Origin: Alphaproteobacteria bacterium
Lineage (GTDB): Bacteria > Pseudomonadota > Alphaproteobacteria > RF32 > CAG-239
DNA: 35,342 nt
Reading direction: 5' to 3'
Assembly (NCBI GenBank): GCA_017635595.1
Contig: JAGBLF010000008.1
Coordinates: forward strand, 1 to 35,342
In this document: positions 1 to 7,150 of the stretch, piece after piece
How the letters are laid out: each line of letters begins with the position of its first letter
Position numbering within the stretch: the first letter of the stretch is position 1
The notes under the pieces: generated by a model
What the model was told of the DNA's origin: nothing
The model's input: the letters and a program-made list of their open reading frames with translations, nothing else
The model's database searches: none
Program-made: the position numbers and the translations under genes

Positions 1-62
1 AGCCGAGATTCTCGAGCCTGCGGCTCAAGAATGACGGGTAAAAATATTGGCTCAAAAATGAC
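1..62 (+). repeat. Direct-repeat copy 1 (right arm of palindromic element)
   Basis: These 62 bases recur at 339-400 with three mismatches (positions 24, 36 and 56). The segment matches the right arm of the palindromic element at 295-373 plus a tail ending in a second TCAA(A/G)AATGAC unit. A further related CCAAAAATGAC unit lies near 84-94. The matching left arm, if present, would lie upstream of the window and cannot be seen. No gene is visible in 1-206. That stretch holds this repeat and then AT-rich DNA that presumably contains the prepilin promoter; a TATACA at 172-177 is a possible -10 but has no convincing -35. Confidence 0.85.
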
Positions 63-206
63 AGATAAAAAATAAAAGCTCGTCCAAAAATGACATGGAT
101 ATAAAAAGCAATCCTATTACTTTCGTCATATTTACATTATTTTAAAACTATGGCTGTATGTTCTATGTGATTATACATAACAACTCTTATTTTTGGAGAA
201 AGACAA

Positions 207-1010
207 ATGTTAAATTTAACTAAGCAAAGTCTCTCTGCAGATTCTGAGGTTCTGAACCTTAATTCTAATTCCGTTTTTACTGATAACAAAAAAAGTCATC
301 CTTGCGAATGCGAGGATCTCGGCCGAATCATTTTAAGCAGCCGAGATTCTCGAGCCTGCGGTTCAAGAATGACAGGTAAAAATATTGGCTCAAGAATGAC
401 AAGTCTATGTCTGCAGAGCGGCCGCAGTATGATAGAGATGTTGGGTGTTTTAGCCATTATCGGTGTGCTGTCGGTAGGCGGTATAGCCGGCTACTCCAAA
501 GCCATGATGCAATATAAAATTAATAAAGCAACCGACCAAATTACACAAATAGTTGGTAGCATAAGGACTCTTTATGGCAGCCAAAAAGTATACAGTGGCG
601 TTTGGGATAAGAATGTATGGAAAAAAGCTCACCTTTTCCCTGATGAAATGTGGAATACGGACAAAACCAATGTTGAGAACCCTTTCGGAGGAGATGTTAT
701 CTTAGAAACTGCTGACAGAAAAAATGGGGCGAGCAAGGCTTTTTCTCTGCGTTATACAGGTTTACCAGAAGAAGCTTGCATGGCTTTATCTACCTATGAT
801 TGGGGTTCTAGCTCTTCTTCAGGTTTAATATCTATTTCAGTTACTGCCGGGTGTGGTATGGGAAATAGCGACTATGATACAGATGCTTGTCCTAGTGATG
901 ATTGGACATTCTGTGCAGCTAGAAAAGAAATTCCGATATCAGTTGCCAGAGCAGCAGCCAGATGCGAATGTCCAGGTGATACCTGCGATATTAGTTTAAA
1001 ATTCTATTAG
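207..1010 (+). CDS. Type IV prepilin-like protein with repeat-encoded leader
   Basis: The protein is an exported pilin or pseudopilin, to be cleaved by prepilin peptidase and anchored through its hydrophobic N-terminal helix. The class III signal is clear: G72 followed by RSMIE, with Glu at +5 and a hydrophobic stretch through about residue 95. The mature part (about 195 residues) is Cys-rich near its C terminus, consistent with disulfides. The 72-residue leader is far longer than the usual 5-25 residues, and residues about 30-65 are encoded by the palindromic repeat. The start at 207 has a GGAG eight bases upstream. An in-frame ATG at 396 would give a normal 8-residue leader (MTSLCLQS G) but has no good ribosome site. 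Arg at +1 is unusual, since Phe or Met is typical. No other pilus genes are nearby. The family call is secure; the start is not. Confidence 0.8.
   Translation: MLNLTKQSLSADSEVLNLNSNSVFTDNKKSHPCECEDLGRIILSSRDSRACGSRMTGKNIGSRMTSLCLQSGRSMIEMLGVLAIIGVLSVGGIAGYSKAMMQYKINKATDQITQIVGSIRTLYGSQKVYSGVWDKNVWKKAHLFPDEMWNTDKTNVENPFGGDVILETADRKNGASKAFSLRYTGLPEEACMALSTYDWGSSSSSGLISISVTAGCGMGNSDYDTDACPSDDWTFCAARKEIPISVARAAARCECPGDTCDISLKFY
295..373. repeat. Palindromic repeat element inside the prepilin reading frame
   Basis: The left arm (295-323) begins GTCATCCTTG and ends GGATCTCGGC. The right arm (340-373) begins GCCGAGATTCTCGAG and ends TTCAAGAATGAC. The reverse complement of the right arm aligns with the left arm apart from a few bases, leaving a loop of about 16 bases. 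The right arm plus its tail (339-400) is repeated at 1-62. The structure resembles the small palindromic elements of Rickettsia that insert into genes and are translated, but the sequence similarity to those has not been tested. The element is read through as codons of the prepilin ORF. Confidence 0.8.
339..400 (+). repeat. Direct-repeat copy 2
   Basis: This is the second copy of the 62-base segment at 1-62, with three mismatches. It comprises the right arm of the palindromic element and a tail with another TCAAGAATGAC unit. Both ATG triplets within its TCAAGAATGAC units are in frame with the prepilin, so the repeat itself contributes possible start codons (365-367... region and 396-398). Confidence 0.85.
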
Positions 1011-1033
1011 AGCATCTTTTTATAAAAACTTTA

Positions 1034-1054
1034 AGCCTCGGAAATTCCGAGGCT
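1034..1054. terminator. Bidirectional intrinsic terminator
   Basis: AGCCTCGG and CCGAGGCT form a GC-rich stem around a short AT loop. It is followed by T-rich sequence on the + strand and preceded by A-rich sequence that serves the - strand. It sits between the convergent prepilin and symporter genes. Confidence 0.85.
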
Positions 1055-1060
1055 CTTCTT

Positions 1061-2464
1061 TTACTTACAAAAATCTTCATATATCGACAACAGCAGTAAA
1101 ACGCTTATAAAAACCGGCACGACATAGCGCAGCGAAAACAGGTAATATTTGGCAAACGGACTGTTGACTTTACTGCTGATTCCGATATTGCGAAACAGAA
1201 CCTTATGTGCACCATAACCGGCAAATAAAGCCATGACTATTGCCATAATCGACGAAGTATATGCGGTTGACAGATGGTCAAACAAATCAAACAAATCACG
1301 TCCGAAAACTTTGATATCCCAGGTTCCGGAAAATGATAATGTCACAGCTGTTAATCCGATTATGGAAATAAATAACACCACGACCACTGCCGATGTTCTT
1401 TTCATATTGTATTTGTGTATGAATAAGTTTGTCACACCTTCATAAACGGAAATAACCGATGTCAAAGTCGCCAACAATAAAAGCAAATAAAACATTATCG
1501 ACCAAAAACCGCCGCCGGCCACATTTTGGAAAACCATCGGCAGACTGATAAACGTCAACCCCGGTCCGGAAGTCGGCGCGATACCGGCGGCAAAAATCGC
1601 CGGAATAATGATAATCGCACTTAAATACGCCGCCAGTGTATCAAAAATCTCAATGGATTTTACCATCGAAAAAATATTCTCTTTATTAGCCACATACGAA
1701 CCGTACACAAGCAACATACCATAACCGAGTGACAGCGAAATAAACGCTTGCCCCAACGCGGCAGAAAATACTTTGCCGAACCTGAAAGCATCAAAACCGT
1801 CGGCCGTAAAACCGAGTGATTTCCAATCCGGTTTCAACAAATATGCAAACCCCTCTTTAGACCCGCTGATAAAAATTGACTGAACCGCCAAGGCCAGAAA
1901 AATCAAAAACAATACCGGCATCAAATAAAAGCTGACACGCTCAATACCCGATTTGACACCGCAAGCAATAATTAATGCTGTTAAAAGTAAAAACACCAAA
2001 GCACACGCATATTGTAGCGGAAAATTTTGACTGAGCGCCGTAAAGCTGTCTTTAAGTTTTTGGGCATCCGAAAGCAATAACAGATTACCGTTCATGGCCT
2101 CAAACAAATAATATATTACCCAACCGGCCACCAAAAAATAAAACGAAATTATCAAAAACAGACCGATAACACCCATCCAGCCGCCAAAAAATTTCCATAG
2201 ACCTATATACTTCATACCGGCCTTTTCACCGATAATCGCAAATGTGTCAACAATGCTCGAGCGAGCTGTCCGACCGAGGGTCAATTCGGTAATCATAATC
2301 GGGTTACAAATAAAAATCAAAATCAGCGTATATAAAAGTATAAATCCGAATCCGCCGTATTCACCAACCAAATACGGAAAACGCCATATATTTCCCAAAC
2401 CGATGGCCGAACCGGCCGCCGCTAAAATTGCACCCCATTTTGAACCGAAATTTTCTGTTTTCAT
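1061..2464 (-). CDS. Sodium-dependent transporter, neurotransmitter:sodium symporter family
   Basis: This is an inner-membrane Na+-coupled symporter of the LeuT/Tyt1 type, taking up an amino acid or related amine. The N terminus shows the family signature GSAIGLGNIWRFPYL at residues 18-32, the TM1 segment whose unwound part lines the substrate and Na+ sites. The 467-residue protein has about eleven or twelve hydrophobic segments, the usual size for bacterial members. Start: an AGAGGA lies upstream of the ATG, and a good promoter (TTGCAC, 16 bases, TATAAT) precedes it. It is a single-gene unit, divergent from apt and ending at the terminator shared with the prepilin gene. The substrate cannot be told from sequence alone; amino acid import would fit a host-associated organism. 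Confidence 0.92.
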   Translation of the reverse strand: MKTENFGSKWGAILAAAGSAIGLGNIWRFPYLVGEYGGFGFILLYTLILIFICNPIMITELTLGRTARSSIVDTFAIIGEKAGMKYIGLWKFFGGWMGVIGLFLIISFYFLVAGWVIYYLFEAMNGNLLLLSDAQKLKDSFTALSQNFPLQYACALVFLLLTALIIACGVKSGIERVSFYLMPVLFLIFLALAVQSIFISGSKEGFAYLLKPDWKSLGFTADGFDAFRFGKVFSAALGQAFISLSLGYGMLLVYGSYVANKENIFSMVKSIEIFDTLAAYLSAIIIIPAIFAAGIAPTSGPGLTFISLPMVFQNVAGGGFWSIMFYLLLLLATLTSVISVYEGVTNLFIHKYNMKRTSAVVVVLFISIIGLTAVTLSFSGTWDIKVFGRDLFDLFDHLSTAYTSSIMAIVMALFAGYGAHKVLFRNIGISSKVNSPFAKYYLFSLRYVVPVFISVLLLLSIYEDFCK

Positions 2465-2493
2465 TGCTTAGTCCTCTTATTTTTAACGATATT

Positions 2494-2521
2494 ATTATAA
2501 AAAGAAAATTGCTCAGTGCAA
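2494..2521 (-). promoter_or_regulatory. Symporter promoter
   Basis: On the minus strand TTGCAC (2516-2521) and TATAAT (2494-2499) are separated by 16 bases, a near-consensus sigma-70 promoter about 30 bases from the ATG. It is back to back with the apt promoter. Confidence 0.7.
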
Positions 2522-2530
2522 GATAAAATA

Positions 2531-2558
2531 TTGACTTGGCTTTTGTTTTTGTTATTCT
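2531..2558 (+). promoter_or_regulatory. apt promoter
   Basis: TTGACT (2531-2536) and TATTCT (2553-2558) are spaced by 16 bases. The transcript would start near 2565, leaving a leader of about 16 bases that contains the AAGGAG ribosome site at 2568-2573. This supports the ATG at 2581 over the upstream in-frame codon at 2536, which lies inside the -35 box. Confidence 0.7.
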
Positions 2559-2580
2559 TAGCCCTGCAAGGAGAAAAATT

Positions 2581-3105
2581 ATGAGTTTGCAAGATATTCA
2601 AAATTCCATTCGAAACGTACCTGATTTTCCTAAACCGGGGATTCAATTTAAGGACATTACAACCGCCGTCAAACAGCCTAAAATTTTAAAAGAAATTCTT
2701 GAAACAATCGCCGCCCAATTTAAATCACAAAAAATCGATTACGTTGTCGGTATCGAATCACGCGGTTTTATTTTCGGAACAGCTCTCGCTTATTTGCTCG
2801 GTTGCGGCTTTGTACCGGTCCGCAAACCCGGAAAATTACCGGCTGATGTTATTTCGCAAGAATATGCTTTAGAATACGGAACCGACAAAATAGAAATGCA
2901 TAAAGATGCTTTGCATACGGGCGATAGAGTTCTGGTTGTTGATGATTTGCTGGCAACCGGAGGAACCGCCGCTGCAGCCGCAAAACTGATTAATCAAACC
3001 GGTGCCGAAATTATCGCTTTTGCATTTGTTATCGAATTAGCGGATTTAGGCGGCAGACAGCTTTTGGAAGATTATGCCAAGGTTTGCTCACTGGTTAAAT
3101 ACTAA
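2581..3105 (+). CDS. apt: Adenine phosphoribosyltransferase
   Basis: The cytosolic enzyme salvages adenine, converting adenine and PRPP to AMP and pyrophosphate. The 174-residue length is typical. The PRPP-binding motif VLVVDDLLATGGT is present, as is the family segment VVGIESRGFIFG followed by VPVRKPGKLP. The start at 2581 was chosen because AAGGAG ends seven bases upstream and the promoter core lies just before it; translation from 2536 would begin inside the promoter. It stands alone, divergent from the symporter and convergent with the glycogen synthase, whose stop lies 9 bases beyond the apt stop. I see no terminator hairpin between these two. Confidence 0.96.
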   Translation: MSLQDIQNSIRNVPDFPKPGIQFKDITTAVKQPKILKEILETIAAQFKSQKIDYVVGIESRGFIFGTALAYLLGCGFVPVRKPGKLPADVISQEYALEYGTDKIEMHKDALHTGDRVLVVDDLLATGGTAAAAAKLINQTGAEIIAFAFVIELADLGGRQLLEDYAKVCSLVKY

Positions 3106-3113
3106 TATCTTTA

Positions 3114-5150
3114 TTATAAAGCGCCGGTTAAGAACAGCTTATGGTATTTGTAAACCGAACCGTTCGGTGATGACCAACTGAAATCATCCGCCATTGCATT
3201 TTGCTGCATTTTCATCAAAGCTTCCGGTGCCGCATAGTAGTAGCGCAGAGCTTTGGCCAGCACATCTTCATATGCATTCAGATTATTTTTCAGTTTTTGG
3301 GCCATTAAATTGCTGCCGTAAACACGTTCACCGCCGGCAAAAAAAGCTTCGGTACGGAAACCATCCACCCCGTCATGAATCGTATCAACCAAACCGCCCG
3401 TTGAAGTCGCTATCGGCAGCGAGCCCTTTGCCATAGCTTCCATTTGCGTTAAACCGCAAGGCTCAAAATAGGACGGCATCATATAAAAATCGGCCGCCAA
3501 CTGCACCGAATAGGCAAACTCGTCTTTATAGCCGCGAAATACAAAAATTCGCTTGGCAAAATCACGGAAAATTTGTTTGGCCGTATCTTTTAAGGTCATC
3601 AAATCGCTGTACAAATCTTTATTACCCGCGCCGCCCAAAATAAAAATCGGGAACCCGTCCGGTGAATTTTTGTATTTATCTATCATTTTTAAAATTGCAT
3701 TAATGGCCACATCATAACCTTTTTGTTCAACCATACGGCTGGTCATGCAAATTACCGGAATTGTATCGGCGTTAACCACCAAGTCGGCAATATTGTCAAA
3801 CTTATACAAATCAATCAGCGGAATAACTTTATCTTTGTAAGCTTCATCGGTTGCCAAACGTGACAATAATTTTATACATTCTTTTTTATTGTGCAGTTTA
3901 ACGTTCAGGTTATTGCCGTCATAAAAGCGAAAATCGGTTGTTTTAAAATAATCATTGATTTCATTTATTTTTTTTGCATTCGGTGAAATCAGACGTTTTT
4001 CATAACCGTTCACAATACCGTAGAATGTGCGATAATTTTTGCGAATTTTCAAAATATCTCTGAAATCGAATCCGAAACTCTTTTCGCTGGAAACTTCCTC
4101 CATATAGTTTTTGGACACCGTAACAATTCTATCGGCCAAATGCATATTGGCGGCAGCCTGATTATATGTATCGCCGACAATAAGAGTATTGGTCGTCCGC
4201 GGATTACTGTTTTTCATCGCCTTGGCATTTTTTAAAACCAAAGTCGCCAAATCTTCATACAGCGAATTCAGAATCCGTGACGTGTTTTTATAATCCCAAC
4301 CCTGATACCCCATGTGGTGAGCAATATGGATAATCGGAATATCTTTGATTTTTTCGGCCACATCATTAGACATTCTGCCGGCATAAACTTTTGCCAACGT
4401 AAAATATTTGGTCAGACCGGCCAAAGCACCGCTGTGCCAATCGTTTGCCAATAAAATATTCGGCATATTTATATGTTTATCCGGCTTTTCCGACAATTCC
4501 TCAAGCAAGCAGTAAACTGACTTAGAAAAGAACGCAAACTTTTCAACCTCATCAATTTCGTTTTCATTTAAGACATAGCAGCCGCCTTGCGCCGACGGAT
4601 TGTTCTTTGAAGGATTAATACTGAAAAAGTGTAAATTATGCAACAAATAATAAGTAACACCGTTCAGCTCACCCGTATATATATCCACGGCAAATTCTTT
4701 GAGCTTATTTTGCTTGCCGGCAAACAACACTTTCATTTTTTTGATTTTTTTTACCGGCATGGATTTGCCTTCGGCACCGGTATAGACGCCATCAACCAAT
4801 TCGGCCTTCTTTTTACCGGTATCACCCAAATACATCGGAGCTAAAATATGAATTTTATGATTATCTTTTTGAAAAACCTGATTAAAATTTTCAGGCAATT
4901 CGGATGCCACCATACCCAAACCGCCGCATTTCATAAAAGTTGCGGTTTCGGCACTAATCATCCATGCCTCTATTGCCTCAATCTGCGGCCAAAGCTTATT
5001 ACTCATACATTGTCTTTTAGCTGCATTTTGCATTTGATATAACAGTTCATTATGCGGCACTCCGTAGACGATTGAAAATTTCTTTTTATTAAAACCTGTC
5101 GGTAAAAGTTGGAAATTTTTGCCCTGATTTGCACCTATAACAGTCGTCAT
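3114..5150 (-). CDS. glgA: Glycogen/starch synthase (GT5), long form
   Basis: This GT-B glycosyltransferase would transfer glucose from a nucleotide-glucose donor to an alpha-1,4-glucan. Conserved family landmarks in order are: KCGGL (74-78, the K-x-G-G-L donor motif), DWH (237-239), HHMGYQG (278-284), VTVS (343-346), GIVNG (378-382), SRMVEQKG (471-478, with the Arg and Lys that bind donor phosphates), FEPCGLTQ (562-569) and STGGLVDT (583-590). At 678 residues it is about 200 longer than typical bacterial GlgA, with extra sequence at the N terminus (about 60 residues) and in the middle. The Asp of the usual GGLADV is replaced (GGLGMV). No glgB, glgC or glgP lies nearby. A promoter precedes it, and GAAAGG lies before the ATG. 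The family is secure; the exact glucan product and donor are not. Confidence 0.88.
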   Translation of the reverse strand: MTTVIGANQGKNFQLLPTGFNKKKFSIVYGVPHNELLYQMQNAAKRQCMSNKLWPQIEAIEAWMISAETATFMKCGGLGMVASELPENFNQVFQKDNHKIHILAPMYLGDTGKKKAELVDGVYTGAEGKSMPVKKIKKMKVLFAGKQNKLKEFAVDIYTGELNGVTYYLLHNLHFFSINPSKNNPSAQGGCYVLNENEIDEVEKFAFFSKSVYCLLEELSEKPDKHINMPNILLANDWHSGALAGLTKYFTLAKVYAGRMSNDVAEKIKDIPIIHIAHHMGYQGWDYKNTSRILNSLYEDLATLVLKNAKAMKNSNPRTTNTLIVGDTYNQAAANMHLADRIVTVSKNYMEEVSSEKSFGFDFRDILKIRKNYRTFYGIVNGYEKRLISPNAKKINEINDYFKTTDFRFYDGNNLNVKLHNKKECIKLLSRLATDEAYKDKVIPLIDLYKFDNIADLVVNADTIPVICMTSRMVEQKGYDVAINAILKMIDKYKNSPDGFPIFILGGAGNKDLYSDLMTLKDTAKQIFRDFAKRIFVFRGYKDEFAYSVQLAADFYMMPSYFEPCGLTQMEAMAKGSLPIATSTGGLVDTIHDGVDGFRTEAFFAGGERVYGSNLMAQKLKNNLNAYEDVLAKALRYYYAAPEALMKMQQNAMADDFSWSSPNGSVYKYHKLFLTGAL

Positions 5151-5189
5151 ATCAAACCTTTCTGTATTTGAAATTGATTTTCTTTGTAC

Positions 5190-5218
5190 ATTGTATATTA
5201 AATATTTATAACCTTCAA
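5190..5218 (-). promoter_or_regulatory. Candidate glgA promoter
   Basis: On the minus strand TTGAAG (5213-5218) and TACAAT (5190-5195) are 17 bases apart, about 40 bases upstream of the glycogen synthase ATG. Confidence 0.55.
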
Positions 5219-5304
5219 CAGAAAACTACATCTTGACTTGTTAAAGATTAATTACTAAGTTCTATATTATATAAAAATGTATTATGAACTTTAAAGAGGA
5301 TACT

Positions 5305-5895
5305 ATGACAGATAAAAAAGAAAAACATACGGTTGACAGCAAAGAGGAAGTCAAGCAAAATCATATGCAATCCGAAGATGAAAACATCAATGACCACTCG
5401 GAAACCGCAAAAAAAGAGACGGAAGCTGCTGAATCGGATACAGAGGCTCTGAAAGCTGAAAATGCCAAATTAAAAGATGCCTTTTTGCGCGCTTATGCCG
5501 AGGCCGAAAATATCAAAAAAAGATGCCAGCAGGAAATCGAAAAAAATTCCAAATTTGCCATATCTTCTTTTGCCAAAGAACTGCTGACCGTTGCCGATAA
5601 TTTGCAACGTGCCATATCTTCGGTTGATGAAGAGCATAAAGACCAATATAAAGGGTTGCTTGAGGGTATTATTATCACTCAAAAAGAACTTACCCACGTT
5701 TTTGATAAATTTGGCATCAAAAAAATAGAATGTCTGGACACTATTTTTGACCCTAATTTTGAACGTGTCGTTCAAGAAATAGAGGATCCGACAAAGCCGG
5801 CCGGAACCATTGTTAACGAATTACAGACAGGTTATACGCTCAATGACAGAATCTTGCGAGAAGCAATGGTTATTGTCACCAAAGGCGGTAAATAA
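5305..5895 (+). CDS. grpE: Nucleotide exchange factor GrpE
   Basis: GrpE is the cytosolic co-chaperone that releases ADP from DnaK. The 196-residue protein has a charged, disordered N terminus (about 1-55), a long coiled-coil helix (about 56-105) and the C-terminal beta-wing domain with FDPNFERVVQEIE and LQTGYTLNDRILREAMVIV, matching the family signature. The start at 5305 follows AGAGGA (5295-5300) at good spacing, so the upstream in-frame ATG at 5284 is less likely. Upstream, TTAAAG and TATATT (16-base spacing, 5241-5268) could serve as promoter. I could not fit a convincing heat-shock sigma promoter. dnaK and dnaJ are not adjacent. A strong terminator follows. Confidence 0.95.
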   Translation: MTDKKEKHTVDSKEEVKQNHMQSEDENINDHSETAKKETEAAESDTEALKAENAKLKDAFLRAYAEAENIKKRCQQEIEKNSKFAISSFAKELLTVADNLQRAISSVDEEHKDQYKGLLEGIIITQKELTHVFDKFGIKKIECLDTIFDPNFERVVQEIEDPTKPAGTIVNELQTGYTLNDRILREAMVIVTKGGK

Positions 5896-5910
5896 ATTTA
5901 TATTTGTTAC

Positions 5911-5947
5911 AAAAAAAGGTTTGAAGCGACTTTTCAAACCTTTTTCT
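5911..5947 (+). terminator. Terminator after grpE
   Basis: AAAAAGGTTTGAA and TTCAAACCTTTTT pair around a loop of about seven bases, and the right side runs into a T tract. Confidence 0.88.
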
Positions 5948-6019
5948 TTACCTAAAATAATGTGGAATAACCTGTAAATATTTGTTTTATTCTATAAAAT
6001 ATGAACTATAATTCCGCCT

Positions 6020-7150
6020 ATGAAAATATTAAACAGATATATAGCCAAACAGATTTTTATCGGTTTTTTGTTGGTATCTTTCTCATTGCTGGCCATGTTA
6101 TGGCTGACGCAATCGCTTCGCTTTGTCGAAATGGTGACCAGACAAGGTTTACCTGTATACTTGTTTGCCGAAATGACATCACTGTTAATGCCGCGTATTT
6201 TTAACGTGCTGTCACCGATTGCGGCATTTGTCGCGGTTTTATTTGTTTATAATCGCATGATTAATGACCGTGAACTGGTGGCCATGCAGGCTGCCGGCAT
6301 AAGCCCCTGGAAAAGCGCATCTGCAGCGGTTTCTATCGGTATTTTGCTGGCTTTATTCAATATCTATGTTATGAACTGGGGTATACCGCAGGCTGAAAAA
6401 ACTTTTCGCGATTTGGAATGGCGTGTTAAAAATAACATAACACAGATGATGTTCCGTGAAGGTGAGTTCACAACTTTGAAAAACGGCATAACCATCTTTA
6501 TTGATAAGCACGAAGATGACGGCTCGGTTTCAGGTATTTTTGTCAGTGATGAAAGTAAACCGAATAAAAAAATTACATTAACCGCTGAAAAAGGCCGCCT
6601 TATTCAGAGCGACACCGGACCGCGAATTTTATTTATCAACGGTGTTCGCCAAGAAATGGATAAGAAAACATTCAAATTTAATTCGCTGACATTTACCCGT
6701 TATTCAGCAGAATTCAATACATCAAGCAGTTCGAAAAAGAAAAATCAAACGGTCCGTGAAAAAAATATTTTTGAACTCTTAAGTTCCGGAGATAATCCAA
6801 CATTGTCTCTGAGCGACAAACGCCGAAATATCGTCGAAGGGAATCGCCGGATTATCTACCCTTGGTACAATTTATTGTTTGCGCTGTTTGCCTGTGTCGG
6901 TCTTCTGATCAGTAATTTTAATCGTCGGGGACAAACACATATTATTGCCGTTGAAGTGATGTTCATGATTTTAATCTGCGCCGGCGATTTGGCTTTTACA
7001 AATTTGGCTAATCGTTCTCTTTATATGCTACCTTTCCTGTATCTGAATTTATTAATACCGCTGTTTGTGTGTCTTTATCTTTTAATATTCTATAATCCGT
7101 TTTACTTTTATCATCAGTCGGCTAAAAGGAATTTGAAAAATGCACATTGA
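6020..7150 (+). CDS. lptF: LPS export permease LptF (LptF/LptG family)
   Basis: LptF is an inner-membrane subunit of the LptBFG ABC transporter that extracts lipopolysaccharide and passes it to the periplasmic bridge. The 376-residue protein has the family layout: N-terminal helices beginning MKILNRYIAKQ, three hydrophobic segments in the first 130 residues, a periplasmic beta-jellyroll region (about 135-265) and three C-terminal membrane helices. It overlaps the next gene, lptD, by 11 bases, so the two are translationally linked. The partner lptG, often adjacent, is absent here. No Shine-Dalgarno sequence is visible before the ATG; TATAAT at 6007-6012 ends only seven bases upstream, so the message may be leaderless, or TATAAA at 5993-5998 may be the -10. 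LptF rather than LptG is assigned by position and overall sequence feel, so that choice is softer than the family. Confidence 0.85.
   Translation: MKILNRYIAKQIFIGFLLVSFSLLAMLWLTQSLRFVEMVTRQGLPVYLFAEMTSLLMPRIFNVLSPIAAFVAVLFVYNRMINDRELVAMQAAGISPWKSASAAVSIGILLALFNIYVMNWGIPQAEKTFRDLEWRVKNNITQMMFREGEFTTLKNGITIFIDKHEDDGSVSGIFVSDESKPNKKITLTAEKGRLIQSDTGPRILFINGVRQEMDKKTFKFNSLTFTRYSAEFNTSSSSKKKNQTVREKNIFELLSSGDNPTLSLSDKRRNIVEGNRRIIYPWYNLLFALFACVGLLISNFNRRGQTHIIAVEVMFMILICAGDLAFTNLANRSLYMLPFLYLNLLIPLFVCLYLLIFYNPFYFYHQSAKRNLKNAH

Noticed and set aside
1233..1445. Plus-strand ORF within the symporter gene
   Set aside because: It is a shadow of the antisense coding frame; no ribosome site, promoter or family match.
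2536..2580. Longer apt reading frame starting at 2536
   Set aside because: That start lies inside the -35 box, and the ATG at 2581 has an ideal AAGGAG.
5232..5269. Possible heat-shock (RpoH) promoter before grpE: CTTGAC and CTATATTA
   Set aside because: The spacing is about 26 bases, much longer than the 13-18 expected for such promoters, so no heat-shock promoter is called.
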